A DNA stretch of 64,000 nucleotides, taken from positions 124,001 through 188,000 of the forward strand of contig NZ_JAHCLU010000002.1 of NCBI RefSeq assembly GCF_018448785.1, written 5' to 3'. The notes under the pieces are model-generated. The model worked only from the letters and a program-made list of their open reading frames with translations, was not told the origin of the DNA and made no database searches. The translations under genes were made by a program, and so were the position numbers. The stretch is from Halomonas jincaotanensis (GTDB taxonomy: Bacteria; Pseudomonadota; Gammaproteobacteria; Pseudomonadales; Halomonadaceae). This document shows, piece after piece, positions 30,855 through 40,934 of the stretch. The first letter of the stretch is position 1; each line of letters begins with the position of its first letter.

Positions 30855-30860
30855 ATTATA
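30855..30860 (-). promoter_or_regulatory. Candidate -10 element for the fumarase gene
   Basis: A perfect TATAAT on the minus strand in the AT-rich 170 bp between nei and the fumarase start, about 82 bp before the ATG. No good -35 hexamer is seen at 16-18 bp (TGTCAG is the closest). A second TATAAT (30926-30931, plus strand, preceded by TTGTTA at 18 bp) points the other way, into the 3' end of nei. Confidence 0.4.
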
Positions 30861-30944
30861 CCTTCCCCTTTGACTTACTGACATTTACATCTTTATCTGG
30901 GTTGTTAAATAAAAAAAGACAACGGTATAATATTTCCTCAGCGA

Positions 30945-31769
30945 TCAACCTGCTGGCTGGCAGCGAGGACAGAAGTAGAGCCGTCGGGAGGTCACCATCA
31001 CCCGTTCGATGTCCGTGCCGCAGGCGTGGCACGGCAGGCCTTCACGCTCGAACATGGCAAAGCGCCAGCGTCGCCAACTGGCTTCCCGGGCACGCTCGGC
31101 GGCACCCCAGTCGGCACGATTAGTCACCCCCGCCTGGTCGTAAGCCTGGCGCGTCACCGATAGGATGCATGTCGCCAGGCGCGACAGGGCGCCCTCCTCC
31201 AGCTCTCCTGGCCGACTCGTGAAGTGCAGTCCGGCAAAGAACAGGATCTCGGTGCGCAGGTAGTTGCCGATGCCGGCGAACAGCGATTGGTCAAGCAACA
31301 GCCCGCCGAGGCAGCGCCGCTGGAAGCGCGGCTCGAGAAGCGTCGCCCTGACCTGCCCCAGCGTCACGCCATGGGTCAGCAGGTCTGGACCGAGACGCGA
31401 CAGGAAAGGGTGGTCGCCGAGCTGCTCCCCGGCCCATAGCGAGACGTCCGAGGCGCTGTAGAGGCTGGCCGCCCTCCCCTGCGCCACCAGTCGGACGCGC
31501 AGCGAACGGCTGGTATCCGGCTCGCAGTCGGTAGCGTGAACCTTCCAGACTCCGTACAGCTGGTTATGGGAGTAGAGCACGCGGCCGTCGTCAAAGCGGG
31601 TCAGCAACGCCTTGCCCCAGCTGTCCACGGCGATGACCTCGCGACCGACCAGCGAGGCGGCCTGCCCGGCCAGATCGGGAAAGACGAACCAGGCATCGTC
31701 GAGACGCCGGCCGGCGATCTGACGATGCACGCGGTCCGCGGTACGACGGATCTCCGGACCTTCTGGCAT
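30945..31769 (-). CDS. nei: Endonuclease VIII (Nei), DNA glycosylase/AP lyase
   Basis: Excises oxidised pyrimidines. The 274-residue protein begins MPEGPEIRRTADRVHRQIAG with catalytic Pro2 and Glu3, has the GKALLTRF segment with the conserved Lys, the helix-two-turn-helix (FAGIGNYLRTEILFFAGLH), and a C-terminal zinc finger (CHACGTDIERV...CPRC) with its DNA-contacting Arg. This favours Nei over MutM/Fpg. It lies 12 bp downstream of uvrB, so two repair genes are probably co-transcribed. Confidence 0.93.
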   Translation of the reverse strand: MPEGPEIRRTADRVHRQIAGRRLDDAWFVFPDLAGQAASLVGREVIAVDSWGKALLTRFDDGRVLYSHNQLYGVWKVHATDCEPDTSRSLRVRLVAQGRAASLYSASDVSLWAGEQLGDHPFLSRLGPDLLTHGVTLGQVRATLLEPRFQRRCLGGLLLDQSLFAGIGNYLRTEILFFAGLHFTSRPGELEEGALSRLATCILSVTRQAYDQAGVTNRADWGAAERAREASWRRWRFAMFEREGLPCHACGTDIERVMVTSRRLYFCPRCQPAG

Positions 31770-31781
31770 GGCGGGCGGCCG

Positions 31782-33809
31782 TCAGGCGGAGCCAAGGAGC
31801 AACTGGCGCTCCTTCAGCTTGTGGAGGCGATCCCGCAGCCGCGCGGCTTCCTCGAATTCAAGATTCTGCGCGGCTTCGAACATGGCATCCTCGATGCGAG
31901 AGACTTCTTTCAAGAGCTCCTTGGGCGATAGTTCGTCTAGATCGTAGACCGCGGCCCCCTCCGCCACCTGGCGCTCGTTCTTGCGCCGCTTGCTCTTCCC
32001 ACCTGGCGCTTGTGCGGCCTCGAGAATATCGGCGACTGAGCGGGTCACGGTCGTCGGGGTGATCCCGTGCTGCGCGTTGTGGGCAATCTGCTTGTTACGC
32101 CGCCGCTCGGTTTCTTCCATGGCGCGGCGCATCGAGTCGGTGATCCGATCCCCGTAGAGGATCGCCTTGCCGTGAGCGTTGCGTGCCGCTCGCCCCATGG
32201 TCTGGATTAGCGAGCGCTCGTTGCGCAGGAAGCCCTCCTTGTCGGCATCAAGTATCGCCACCAGCGACACCTCGGGGATATCGAGCCCCTCACGCAGCAG
32301 GTTGATGCCTACCAGCACATCGAACTTGCCCAGCCGCAAGTCGCGGATGATCTCCACCCGCTCGACCGTATCAATATCCGAATGCAGATAGCGTACGCGC
32401 ACGCCGTGCTCGTCGAGGTATTCGGTGAGGTCCTCGGCCATGCGCTTGGTCAGGGTCGTCACCAGCACCCGCTCCTCGACTTCCGCCCGCAAATGGATCT
32501 CTGATAGCAGGTCATCGACCTGGGTCGAAGCTGGGCGCACCTCCAGTTGCGGATCGAGCAGGCCGGTCGGGCGCACCACCTGCTCAACGACCTGACCCGC
32601 GTGCTCGGCTTCATAGGGCCCGGGAGTGGCCGACACGAAGATCGTCTGAGGCGAGATCGACTCCCATTCCTGAAAGGTCATGGGGCGGTTATCCAGTGCT
32701 GAGGGGAGCCGGAAGCCATATTCCACCAGCGTTTCCTTGCGTGAGCGGTCGCCCTTGTACATGCCGCCCACCTGAGGAACGCTGACGTGGGACTCGTCGA
32801 TGAAAAGCAACGCATCCGCCGGCAGGTAGTCGAAGAAGGTGGGCGGCGGCTCGCCAGGGTTGCGACCAGACAGATAGCGTGAATAGTTCTCGATGCCGTT
32901 GCAGTAGCCCAGCTCCAGCATCATCTCGATATCGTAGAGGGTGCGCTGCTCCAGGCGCTGGGCTTCCACCAGGCGCTCGTGCTTGCGCAGCCAGTCGAGC
33001 CGCTCGACCAGTTCGGTCTTGATCGCGTCGATAGCCCCGAGGATGGTCTCGCGCGGGGTGACATAATGCGACTTAGGATAGATGGTCATGCGCGGCACCC
33101 TGCCCCGCACTTCGCCGGTCAAGGGGTCGAAGAGGCTGATCGTGTCGATCTCATCGTCGAACAGCTCGACCCGCACCGCCTCGTCCTCGGCATCCGCCGG
33201 GAAAATATCGATCACGTCGCCGCGCACGCGATAGGTGCCACGCTTAAAGTCCATGTCGTTGCGGGTGTACTGAAGTTCCGCCAGGCGTCGGAGCATCTTG
33301 CGTTGGTCGATCAGCTCGCCACGGGAGAAATGCAGTCGCATCTTCAGGTACTGGTCCGGGTCGCCCAGGCCGTAGATCGCCGATACCGAGACCACGATAA
33401 TTGCATCGCGCCGCTCGAGCAGGGCCTTGGTAGCCGACAAGCGCATCTGCTCAATATGGTCGTTGATCGAGGCATCCTTCTCGATGAAGGTGTCCGATGA
33501 CGGCACATAGGCCTCGGGTTGGTAGTAATCGTAGTAGGAGACGAAATACTCAACGGCGTTGTCGGGGAAGAAGGCCTTGAATTCCCCGTAGAGCTGAGCG
33601 GCCAGGGTCTTGTTGGGCGCCATCACGATAGTCGGGCGCTGCAGGCGCTCGACCACGTTGGCCATGGTGAAGGTCTTGCCGGAGCCCGTGACGCCCAGCA
33701 GCGTCTGATGGGTCAGTCCCGAGTCGAGCCCCTCGACGAGACTCTCGATGGCCGCAGGCTGGTCGCCCGCAGGCTTGAACTTCGACTGCAAATGAAACGA
33801 TTTGCTCAT
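31782..33809 (-). CDS. uvrB: UvrABC excinuclease subunit B
   Basis: Damage-verification helicase of nucleotide excision repair. The 675-residue protein shows Walker [15 protein letters not shown], the beta-hairpin region ([15 protein letters not shown]), DESH box [11 protein letters not shown], helicase motifs V and VI ([21 protein letters not shown]), and the C-terminal UVR domain that binds UvrC ([16 protein letters not shown]). Normal length. Confidence 0.97.
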   Translation of the reverse strand: MSKSFHLQSKFKPAGDQPAAIESLVEGLDSGLTHQTLLGVTGSGKTFTMANVVERLQRPTIVMAPNKTLAAQLYGEFKAFFPDNAVEYFVSYYDYYQPEAYVPSSDTFIEKDASINDHIEQMRLSATKALLERRDAIIVVSVSAIYGLGDPDQYLKMRLHFSRGELIDQRKMLRRLAELQYTRNDMDFKRGTYRVRGDVIDIFPADAEDEAVRVELFDDEIDTISLFDPLTGEVRGRVPRMTIYPKSHYVTPRETILGAIDAIKTELVERLDWLRKHERLVEAQRLEQRTLYDIEMMLELGYCNGIENYSRYLSGRNPGEPPPTFFDYLPADALLFIDESHVSVPQVGGMYKGDRSRKETLVEYGFRLPSALDNRPMTFQEWESISPQTIFVSATPGPYEAEHAGQVVEQVVRPTGLLDPQLEVRPASTQVDDLLSEIHLRAEVEERVLVTTLTKRMAEDLTEYLDEHGVRVRYLHSDIDTVERVEIIRDLRLGKFDVLVGINLLREGLDIPEVSLVAILDADKEGFLRNERSLIQTMGRAARNAHGKAILYGDRITDSMRRAMEETERRRNKQIAHNAQHGITPTTVTRSVADILEAAQAPGGKSKRRKNERQVAEGAAVYDLDELSPKELLKEVSRIEDAMFEAAQNLEFEEAARLRDRLHKLKERQLLLGSA

Positions 33810-33876
33810 GGCATCTTCCGGACGGCGCGGGCGCCATGATGGCGCCCGCGCGAGACGATAATGACCCCAGATCGCG

Positions 33877-34299
33877 TCAGGCGTGAGGCTGGGTAGTTCG
33901 CGTGGTGACTTCTACGGTGGAACTGGTTATCAGCCGGTGTATCGGACACTTGTCACTGATTTCCTCTAGCCGTGCCCGCTGCGCGGGATCGTCGATCCCA
34001 TGGAAGGTCATCAGCACTTCGAGTCGGTACGTGCCGTGGCGTTCCTCGCTGTCATCACGATTGACCGTGACGCTGACCCGTTTCAGGGGCCACGCCTTGC
34101 GCCGCGCATACATCTGCGCCGTGATGGCCTTGCAGGCGCCAAGCGACAGATCGAAGTAATCATGCGGATCCGGCGCGGTCCCTTCACCGCCGAACTCTTC
34201 CGGCACATCGACGAAGAGGTCGTCGAAGCCGTCGAGTTCAACACACTGACGGTAGATATGGTTGCGCTCGCTAATGACTTCAATGGGCTTCTTCTTCAT
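33877..34299 (-). CDS. OsmC/Ohr-family protein
   Basis: The 140-residue alpha/beta protein has the OsmC layout, with the two redox cysteines in [12 protein letters not shown] and DKCPIHRLI. Such proteins reduce organic hydroperoxides or act in thiol stress; the subgroup here (opening [19 protein letters not shown]) resembles YhfA-type members more than Ohr. It is followed upstream on the same strand by a small HMA-fold protein about 35 bp away. Confidence 0.9.
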   Translation of the reverse strand: MKKKPIEVISERNHIYRQCVELDGFDDLFVDVPEEFGGEGTAPDPHDYFDLSLGACKAITAQMYARRKAWPLKRVSVTVNRDDSEERHGTYRLEVLMTFHGIDDPAQRARLEEISDKCPIHRLITSSTVEVTTRTTQPHA

Positions 34300-34334
34300 C
34301 CTTTACCTCGACATGATCGGGTGACGTAATGTAG

Positions 34335-34532
34335 TCAAGTCACATTGATAGACAGATCAAGGGCTTCCACCGCCTTGATCAAGGCGTCCCGTCGGACTCG
34401 ACCCTCCACCTCGGCGCCATGCTTACCGACTTCGACACTCTCGACACCGTCGATCAACATGAGCGTAGTCGTGATGCAGTTGACCTGCTCGGCGCTCTCG
34501 ACGCCCTCGAAACTAAGCGACTGGTTCGCCAT
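34335..34532 (-). CDS. Small HMA-fold protein without the CxxC metal site
   Basis: The 65-residue protein has the beta-alpha-beta-beta-alpha-beta pattern of heavy-metal-associated domains (LMLIDGVESVEVGKHGAEVEG, then RRDALIKAVEALD), but the metal-binding CxxC loop is replaced by VESAEQVNC, leaving one Cys. Metal binding in the usual way is therefore unlikely. ATG at 34532 is used; an ATG two codons upstream is equally possible. Same strand as the OsmC gene. Function unknown. Confidence 0.7.
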   Translation of the reverse strand: MANQSLSFEGVESAEQVNCITTTLMLIDGVESVEVGKHGAEVEGRVRRDALIKAVEALDLSINVT

Positions 34533-34676
34533 ACACATTTACGTCCTGACTTGGCATGCCTGACAAGGTTCCAAGTCTAGCATGGCCGCAATACCGCTAA
34601 GGTGGTTGCAATGCGGCACCCAAGCCCGCATTTAGACGTCATGAACGATTTCACCTCATCGCCAGGAGCCCCGGAA

Positions 34677-35714
34677 ATGACCGATTGGATCGCTGCCACA
34701 GGCGGTCGGCAGGAAGCCGAATACAAGGTGTTGTTCGACGCACCGGATCAGGCGCGCCTGGCCCTGGAAGGTACGACACTGACTCCGCTGGCCCACTTTG
34801 GTGTGCTCGACGTAGTCGGCAGCGACGCCGAAACGTTCCTGCAGGGACAGACCAGTGCCCAGGTGGCCCTGGCCGACGGGGACTTCGCTCCACTGACCTG
34901 TTTCTGCACCCCCAAGGGCCGCATGTTGGCCAATGCCCAGTTATGGCGGGTTGCCAAGGATCATTACCGGTTGCTGATGCATGCCAGCCTGGTCAAGGCG
35001 CTGGCCGAGCACCTGGGCAAGTTTGCCGCCTTCTACAAGGTCAACCTCGACATCCGCGACGATCTGGCGCTGCTGGGTCTGGTCGGCCGCGAAGCGGCGG
35101 CCCTCGCCGAGGTACGTTTCGATATTAAGCCGCCCCGGCCATGGCACCAGGCAGCCAACGACGACCTGCAGCTACTGGCCCATCCCGGCCCGCGCCCTCG
35201 CATGCTGGCCTGCCTGTCCGCCGAGCGGGCCATCGAGGCCTGGCAACGGCTGAGCGAACATGCCACGCCGGTTGATAATGCTGTCTGGCGCTTGCACGAC
35301 ATCCAGGCTGGCCTCGCCTGGCTGGATACCAGCCAGCGTGATGCCTACCTACCGCAGATGATCAACTGGGAGGCCCTGGGCGGTATCAGCTTCAAGAAGG
35401 GCTGCTATACGGGCCAGGAAGTGGTCGCTCGGGCGCACTTCCGTGGCCAGGTCAAGAAGCGCCTGGTCCGGGCCCAGCTCGACGGCAATCGGCTTCCCGA
35501 CCCCGGCAGTGCTATCGAGGATGCCGACGGCAAACGTCTCGGCGAGGTGTTCTGCGCCGAGTTGGATGCCTATGGAGAAGCCGAAGTGCTGGCAGTGATC
35601 AGCACCCGGGAAGCGGCCTTGCCGTTGAGTGTCGCGGGCCAGAGGCTCAAGCTGCTGAAACTGCCCTACGAGATAGAACGGTTGGACCCCGAGAGCCTCG
35701 CAACCAGAGGCTAA
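34677..35714 (+). CDS. ygfZ: YgfZ, folate-binding protein for iron-sulfur enzyme maintenance and tRNA modification
   Basis: Folate-dependent helper in Fe-S cluster metabolism. The 345-residue protein has the GcvT-like fold, with the family signature KGCYTGQEVVAR and the LQGQTSAQVA segment near the N-terminus. ATG at 34677 is chosen because AGGAG stands 8 nt upstream; ATGs further upstream would add a non-homologous leader. Divergent from the HMA/OsmC pair and convergent with the TatD gene. Confidence 0.93.
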   Translation: MTDWIAATGGRQEAEYKVLFDAPDQARLALEGTTLTPLAHFGVLDVVGSDAETFLQGQTSAQVALADGDFAPLTCFCTPKGRMLANAQLWRVAKDHYRLLMHASLVKALAEHLGKFAAFYKVNLDIRDDLALLGLVGREAAALAEVRFDIKPPRPWHQAANDDLQLLAHPGPRPRMLACLSAERAIEAWQRLSEHATPVDNAVWRLHDIQAGLAWLDTSQRDAYLPQMINWEALGGISFKKGCYTGQEVVARAHFRGQVKKRLVRAQLDGNRLPDPGSAIEDADGKRLGEVFCAELDAYGEAEVLAVISTREAALPLSVAGQRLKLLKLPYEIERLDPESLATRG

Positions 35715-35717
35715 ACC

Positions 35718-36476
35718 TCAACGTTGGAACAGGCGCTCAGCATTGGCGGTGCTGAGTGCTGCCACCTGATCGATCGTCTGCTCACGCAGCTTCGCCACAT
35801 GCTTACACACCTCGGCAACGTTGGCCGGTTCGTTACGCTCGCCCTGAAGGCCGGCAAGCGGCATGTCGGGGCTGTCGGATTCCAGCACAAAGCCCTCATC
35901 CGTCAGCGACGCGACCGCGCGATGAAGACGCTTGGCGCGCTCATGGGTCAAGGCACCGCCGAGGCCCAGGGTAAAGCCGAGATCGAGAAACTGGCGGGCC
36001 TGTTCGGGGGAACCGGAAAAGGCGTGAATCAGCCCACCAGCCGACAGGTCGAGCTGACGCAAGCGCTTGGCTACCCGATCGTTGGCTTGAACACAGTGAA
36101 TCACCACCGGCAGCCGGTGTCGCTTGGCCAAACGCAACTGAGCATCGAAGAAACGCCACTGATCGCCGAGTGTGTCGGCAAAGCGCGCATCGATGCCGCA
36201 TTCGCCGACTGCCACGATCTCGGGGTGGGCTGCCAAGGCTTGATCCAGTGCCTCGAGATCCGACTCGCGATGCTGGTCGATGAAGTAGGGATGCAGTCCC
36301 AGGCAGACCTCGACGTCATCTCGCTTGCCGAGCACCAGCACCAGATCCCATCGTGCCCGGGTCGTGCCAGGCACCACGAAACCGCGCACCCCTCTGGCCC
36401 TGGCCCGCTCGAAGACCGCCTCGCGGTCGGCATCGAAGTCGGGAAAATCCAGGTGACAGTGGGCGTCTATCAGCAT
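35718..36476 (-). CDS. TatD-family metal-dependent hydrolase (YjjV-like)
   Basis: The 252-residue TIM-barrel hydrolase has the TatD metal-ligand set: DAHCHLDF near the N-terminus, Glu in VAVGECGID, His in LPVVIHC, HAFSG, and Asp in LESDSPDMPL. TatD proteins are deoxyribonucleases or D-aminoacyl hydrolases in quality control; this one looks closer to YjjV than to TatD itself. It is 25 bp downstream of prfC on the same strand, a frequent pairing. Confidence 0.92.
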   Translation of the reverse strand: MLIDAHCHLDFPDFDADREAVFERARARGVRGFVVPGTTRARWDLVLVLGKRDDVEVCLGLHPYFIDQHRESDLEALDQALAAHPEIVAVGECGIDARFADTLGDQWRFFDAQLRLAKRHRLPVVIHCVQANDRVAKRLRQLDLSAGGLIHAFSGSPEQARQFLDLGFTLGLGGALTHERAKRLHRAVASLTDEGFVLESDSPDMPLAGLQGERNEPANVAEVCKHVAKLREQTIDQVAALSTANAERLFQR

Positions 36477-36501
36477 GAGCATCGACCAATACGGAAAAGC
36501 A

Positions 36502-38091
36502 TCAATGTTCGCGTGTGGGCTGGAAGCGGATCTCCGGCCAGCGCTCCTGGGTCATCTGCAGATTGACCCGCGTCGGCGCAATGTAGGTCAGATAACCGCC
36601 GCCATCGATGGCCAGATTGGTGCTGGCCTTGCGCTTGAAGTCATCGAGCTTCTTGGCATCCTCGCTGTAGACCCAACGGGCGGTATGCACGTTCACCGCC
36701 TCGTAAAGACAGTCGACCTTGTACTCTTCCTTCAGCCGATGGGCGACCACATCGAACTGCAGGGTCCCCACCGCGCCGAGAATCAAGTCGTTGTTGTCCA
36801 GTGGCATAAAGACCTGGGTCGCACCCTCCTCGGAGAGCTGCTGCAGGCCCTTCTGCAGTGCCTTCATCTTCAGCGGGTCCTTGAGGCGCACGCGCTTGAA
36901 GAGTTCCGGAGCGAAGTGCGGGATGCCGGTAAAGCGCATGTCCTCGCCCTGAGTGAAGGTATCACCGATCTGGATGGTGCCGTGATTGTGCAGCCCAATG
37001 ATGTCGCCCGGCCACGCCTCCTCGACCTGCGAACGGTCCGAGGCCATGAAAGTCAGGGCATCGGCGATCTTGACATCCTTGGCGATACGCACGTGGCGCA
37101 TCTTCATGTTGCGGTCGTACTTGCCGGAACACACACGCAGGAAGGCAATGCGGTCGCGGTGATTGGGGTCCATGTTGGCCTGTATCTTGAAAACGAAACC
37201 GCTGAAGCGCTCATCCTCAGCTTCGACGGTGCGGACATCAGTATCGCGGGGCTGGGGCGTCGGCGCGTACTCGACGAAGCCATCCATCATCTCGCGCACG
37301 CCGAAATTACCCATGGCGGTGCCGAAATACACTGGTGTCAGCTCGCCACGCCGATACGCCTCCAGATCGAAGTCATGAGAAGCGCCGCGAACCAGATCGA
37401 TTTCCATGCGTAACTCCGCGGCCTGCTCTTCGCCAAGAACCTTATCTACCTCGGGGTTATCGAGTCCCTCAATGCGCTTGTCGTCGGGAATGCGGCTACC
37501 CTGCCCTTGAGTATACAGATGGATAACATCGTTCAGCAGGTGATAGACGCCACGGAAGTGGCGCCCCATGCCGATCGGCCAGGTCATCGGCGCGCACTGG
37601 ATGTTGAGCACCTCCTCGACCTCGTCCATGACCTCGATCGGGTCACGGGTGTCGCGATCCAGCTTGTTGATGAAGGTAAGGATCGGCGTGGTGCGCAGGC
37701 GGCAGACCTCCATCAGCTTGACGGTCCGGGACTCGACGCCCTTGGCACAATCGATGACCATCAGGGCCGAATCCACTGCGGTCAGAGTACGGTAGGTATC
37801 CTCGGAAAAGTCCTCATGCCCTGGTGTGTCGAGCAGATTGACGATGCGACCGCCGTAGGGAAACTGCATGACCGAGGTCGTTACCGAGATACCGCGTTCC
37901 TGCTCCATCTTCATCCAGTCGGAGGTAGCGTGGCGGTCGTTGCGCTTGCTCTTGACCGAGCCAGCCATCTGGATGGCATTGCCGAAAAGCAGCATTTTTT
38001 CGGTGATGGTGGTCTTGCCGGCGTCGGGGTGACTGATGATCGCGAAGGTTCTACGAAGCCCGACTTCACGGGCCAAGGTGGGATTTGACAT
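36502..38091 (-). CDS. prfC: Peptide chain release factor 3
   Basis: Translational GTPase that removes RF1/RF2 after termination. With the ATG at 38091 the protein has 529 residues, equal to E. coli RF3. It shows G1 [14 protein letters not shown]3 [13 protein letters not shown]4 NKLDRDTRD and the RF3-specific [14 protein letters not shown] end. An in-frame ATG 144 nt upstream gives an implausible leader and is rejected. Confidence 0.96.
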   Translation of the reverse strand: MSNPTLAREVGLRRTFAIISHPDAGKTTITEKMLLFGNAIQMAGSVKSKRNDRHATSDWMKMEQERGISVTTSVMQFPYGGRIVNLLDTPGHEDFSEDTYRTLTAVDSALMVIDCAKGVESRTVKLMEVCRLRTTPILTFINKLDRDTRDPIEVMDEVEEVLNIQCAPMTWPIGMGRHFRGVYHLLNDVIHLYTQGQGSRIPDDKRIEGLDNPEVDKVLGEEQAAELRMEIDLVRGASHDFDLEAYRRGELTPVYFGTAMGNFGVREMMDGFVEYAPTPQPRDTDVRTVEAEDERFSGFVFKIQANMDPNHRDRIAFLRVCSGKYDRNMKMRHVRIAKDVKIADALTFMASDRSQVEEAWPGDIIGLHNHGTIQIGDTFTQGEDMRFTGIPHFAPELFKRVRLKDPLKMKALQKGLQQLSEEGATQVFMPLDNNDLILGAVGTLQFDVVAHRLKEEYKVDCLYEAVNVHTARWVYSEDAKKLDDFKRKASTNLAIDGGGYLTYIAPTRVNLQMTQERWPEIRFQPTREH

Positions 38092-38234
38092 CGATGCGGA
38101 GCCTGGTCGGGTCTCGAATGGATTCTCGAAAGGCCGCCATGATAGCGCGACAGACCACTGGGCTGCACCCTGGGTATTACACAAACCGGGGTCAAACACG
38201 TTAGGCTGAACACAGCATTCATCGAGGTAGTCCA

Positions 38235-38609
38235 ATGAAGCTGGTTTACGACGGTCAGTGCCCGATGTGTCGGCAATATGTGCGGCTACAACGCATCCGA
38301 CGTGATCTGGGTGAGGTTGGACTGATCGACGCCCGTGAAGATAGCGCCGTTAGAGACGAATTGACCCGCCTCGGCATCGACCTGGACGAAGGCTTCGCGT
38401 TGCAGATTGGCGAATGCTGGTATCACGGCAGTGAGGCGTTGCATCGACTCAGCCTGATGAGTACTCGAAGCGGCCTCGTCAATCGCGGAATGGCGCGCCT
38501 CTTTGCGTCTCCCGAGCGCTCTGCTCGTCTTTACCCGCCGCTCAAGGCTTTCCGAAATACCCTGCTGAGGCTGTTGGGACGCCTTCCTATCCATAACCTG
38601 CGCAAGTAA
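38235..38609 (+). CDS. DCC-family (DUF393) thiol-disulfide oxidoreductase-like protein
   Basis: The 124-residue protein has the family motif at its start: [17 protein letters not shown] (DGxCxxC), the thioredoxin-like active site of DCC/YuxK proteins. Function in the cell is not established. GAGGTAG stands before the ATG. It is divergent from prfC. Just beyond its stop, in another frame, is a remnant of an unrelated coding sequence, which suggests this locus is a rearrangement point. Confidence 0.88.
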   Translation: MKLVYDGQCPMCRQYVRLQRIRRDLGEVGLIDAREDSAVRDELTRLGIDLDEGFALQIGECWYHGSEALHRLSLMSTRSGLVNRGMARLFASPERSARLYPPLKAFRNTLLRLLGRLPIHNLRK

Positions 38610-38812
38610 TCGGGCGGCATTCCCAACTTGCCGTTCACGGAATTATCTACAACGATGAAGCGATCGAGAACGGTGCCTACCTGATGATGCTCGATGTTCC
38701 CGAGGGACGGGAAAATGAGATCGATTCAGTCATTCATCGCCATCATCCCGAAGTGGTCATAGAAAAGGCCACCCCCAAGGAGAAGACATTCTGGGGGCAA
38801 GGCCAGCAATGA
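38597..38812 (+). pseudogene. 3' remnant of a coding sequence (possible stress-protein C-terminus)
   Basis: From 38597 to the TGA ending at 38812 the frame is open and reads like real protein: GIIYNDEAIENGAYLMMLDV followed by PEGRENEIDSVIHRHHPEVV and a Lys-rich end. There is no start codon before the Met pair in the middle of this conserved-looking stretch and no ribosome site. It overlaps the 3' end of the DCC gene in a different frame. The pattern (short mixed beta/alpha with an HHPE motif near the end) resembles C-terminal parts of general-stress/DUF1269-like proteins, but I cannot confirm this. I read it as the tail of a gene whose 5' part was deleted. Confidence 0.45.
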
Positions 38813-38846
38813 TTCCCGCACGCCCCCAACAGATCGACTCGTCGCC

Positions 38847-40802
38847 CTAGCGTGGCCTGAGACGATACCCTACGCCTGTCACGGTCTCGATTCGCGAGGC
38901 CTGGCTGCCTAGCTTGCCTCTCAGGCTATGCACCACGGCATCCACAACGTTGCTGCCGCCCTCATAGCGCGTGCCCCACACATTATGCAGTAATTCGCTG
39001 CGCGATACCGCCTTGCCCTGACGGGCGGCCAGATAACGTGTGACACCAAACTCCAGTGGGGTCAGCGCCACCCGATCTTCCTCCAGCACTAACTCCCGCG
39101 CTTCCACATCGAGCAGTTCCTGACCGTGATGAATACCGAGTTCCGCCGCGGCGATGTCTGACAACCATCCATCCACTGAAGCCGGCCCAAAGTCGAGCAC
39201 GACACTGTGATAAGTGACACCGTTGAGATCGACCTCTCGGTCGGATAACACTTCGAACCCCAGCCGTTCAGCCACCGAAGCATAGGCGGAAAGATCACAC
39301 ACCGTTAGATACACCCGCCGCAGCCTCGGCCGCAGAGTCATGTAGATACGCTTCAGATCTAGCCAGACAGCGGCTTGGACATCGCTGGGCGAGTCGCCTT
39401 CATCGACGCTCAACCAGCGTCGGCACAATAGGGCAATGGCTCCACGGGGCATCGGCCATTGCTCAAGATGCCGGAACCACTGGGCCGTTATCGGATCCTC
39501 GAGAAGCCATGCCGGCTCAGCGGTATCAGAGCGCAGTTTGCAACATACGCCAGCGACACGACCTTTCCGGCCGCGCACGACAGAGAAACTCTGCGGCTGA
39601 CGTCGCCACCATCGCATCAATGCCTCGGCTGCCTCACGGCTCTCGTGCGCATGGACAATAGCCGCTATGGCCTCACTGTCCTGTGGCTGTGCGTGCTCGA
39701 CCATCAATGATGGCGTGCCGCTGGGAAAGAAGGCTTCGCGCACTACCGGATTCTCGATCAGGTAGAGCATGTCGGCTGTGTAGCGCCACAGATCGACGCC
39801 AGCGGCGGCCTCGGCTTCGGTTATCAGCTGCCGCCAGGCAGCGCGCCGATACGCCAGATGGCGACTGGGGTCGCTGGCATGCAGGGAGTGAGCGATCGCA
39901 TCCCTTACGGCGTCGTGGATCACCAGGCCATCACTGGCAATTTCCACGAAGGGTAACTTACGCAGGCGCTCATAAGCATCTTGTGGGGCGATCTCAGGGA
40001 ACAGGGCCCGTAACAATGAAATGGTGACCCGCCGTGCGACGGCGGCCCCTTCCAATACACGGCGAGTGGCCACGTCACCGACATCAGCTAGGAACATCTG
40101 GGTTAGTTCTTCTAGGGCTTTCTGTATCGGGGCTTCTCGCAGCCATTGCCCGGACGGCTCTTCGCGGACCGCAGCGGCTGCAAGCGTCAGGGCCAGAGGA
40201 TGACCGTGAGTCGGGGGAATGATCGACGCCACCTGCTCGGCGTTCATTCCCATACTCGTCAAGAAATCTCTCGCTTCGGTCTCGCTCAATGGCGATATCG
40301 CCACGGATTGCAACAATCGTCCCCAGCCCGGCATATCAGCCCAGGTGTCGAGCGGCCGCTGGCGGCCAAACAGGAACAGCCGGACGTTCTCGGGCAACAT
40401 CGGCACGAAAACTCGGCACAACCAGGTATCGAGAAGACGCAGGACCTCGTAGGTATCCAAGGCCAGAACGGTCGCTGGCCCAAGGTCACCCAAGCGAGCC
40501 GTGAGAGCGCCGATGTCCTGATCCCCACCACCAATGGCATGGCTTAATGCCTTGAGAAAACCGGGTTCCGTCGGCTCCACATTGCGGCAGTCCAGACGAA
40601 CGACAGTGACACCTGCATCCCTGGCCTGTTTGGCAAATCTTTCAAGCAGCGCCGTCTTGCCGATGCCAGCGATGCCGTGGACATGCACCACACGCGCCCC
40701 GTCACGCCCAAGCGCGTCATTCAGGGCATCCAGTTCCGCAGTACGACCGACGAAGGCTTGATGCGCCTGAGTCGCCAACAAGTCTGACATCCGCTGCGGC
40801 AT
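38847..40802 (-). CDS. STAND-type ATPase with GNAT-like middle domain and C-terminal OmpR-type winged helix
   Basis: The 651-residue protein looks like a multidomain transcription regulator. Residues 1-250 form an NB-ARC/AAA-like ATPase: FVGR at 17-20, Walker A GIAGIGKT at 43-50, Walker B ATVLALDTYE around 110-119, and an arginine-bearing segment FLFGRQRP at 143-150. A winged-helix-like part follows at about 260-320. Residues about 367-540 resemble a GNAT acyltransferase fold (QPQDSEAIAAIVHAHE..., MTLRPRLRRVYLTV). Residues 565-651 are an OmpR/PhoB winged helix (LTPLEFGVTRYLAARQGKAV...VVDAVVHSLRGKL...TVTGVGYRL). No TPR/WD repeat sensor is seen. ATG at 40802 follows AGGAGG. Divergent from the DUF1326-DUF2182 operon, its probable target. 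Confidence 0.85.
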   Translation of the reverse strand: MPQRMSDLLATQAHQAFVGRTAELDALNDALGRDGARVVHVHGIAGIGKTALLERFAKQARDAGVTVVRLDCRNVEPTEPGFLKALSHAIGGGDQDIGALTARLGDLGPATVLALDTYEVLRLLDTWLCRVFVPMLPENVRLFLFGRQRPLDTWADMPGWGRLLQSVAISPLSETEARDFLTSMGMNAEQVASIIPPTHGHPLALTLAAAAVREEPSGQWLREAPIQKALEELTQMFLADVGDVATRRVLEGAAVARRVTISLLRALFPEIAPQDAYERLRKLPFVEIASDGLVIHDAVRDAIAHSLHASDPSRHLAYRRAAWRQLITEAEAAAGVDLWRYTADMLYLIENPVVREAFFPSGTPSLMVEHAQPQDSEAIAAIVHAHESREAAEALMRWWRRQPQSFSVVRGRKGRVAGVCCKLRSDTAEPAWLLEDPITAQWFRHLEQWPMPRGAIALLCRRWLSVDEGDSPSDVQAAVWLDLKRIYMTLRPRLRRVYLTVCDLSAYASVAERLGFEVLSDREVDLNGVTYHSVVLDFGPASVDGWLSDIAAAELGIHHGQELLDVEARELVLEEDRVALTPLEFGVTRYLAARQGKAVSRSELLHNVWGTRYEGGSNVVDAVVHSLRGKLGSQASRIETVTGVGYRLRPR

Positions 40803-40884
40803 GGCTCGCCCTCCTCTTGACTTCAGGTTAGTTGGCCAGGGGCAGGTGTGCAGAACGCGTTGGCCTTACGGGGAAGAAAGGTAA

Positions 40885-40917
40885 TTCTCATGATTTTCTC
40901 ATCGCCTCATCACATGT
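40885..40917. promoter_or_regulatory. Candidate operator: TTCTCAT direct repeats at 11 bp period
   Basis: TTCTCAT occurs at 40885-40891 and again at 40896-40902, exactly 11 bp apart, with the AT-rich spacer GATT. A related TCATCAC follows at 40907-40913, on the same 11 bp period. OmpR/PhoB-type winged helices bind such head-to-tail 7-mers with 4 bp spacers. The element lies in the 183 bp between the two divergent starts of the regulator and the DUF1326 gene. Confidence 0.5.
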
Positions 40918-40934
40918 CTTAACCGATTCGGCGC

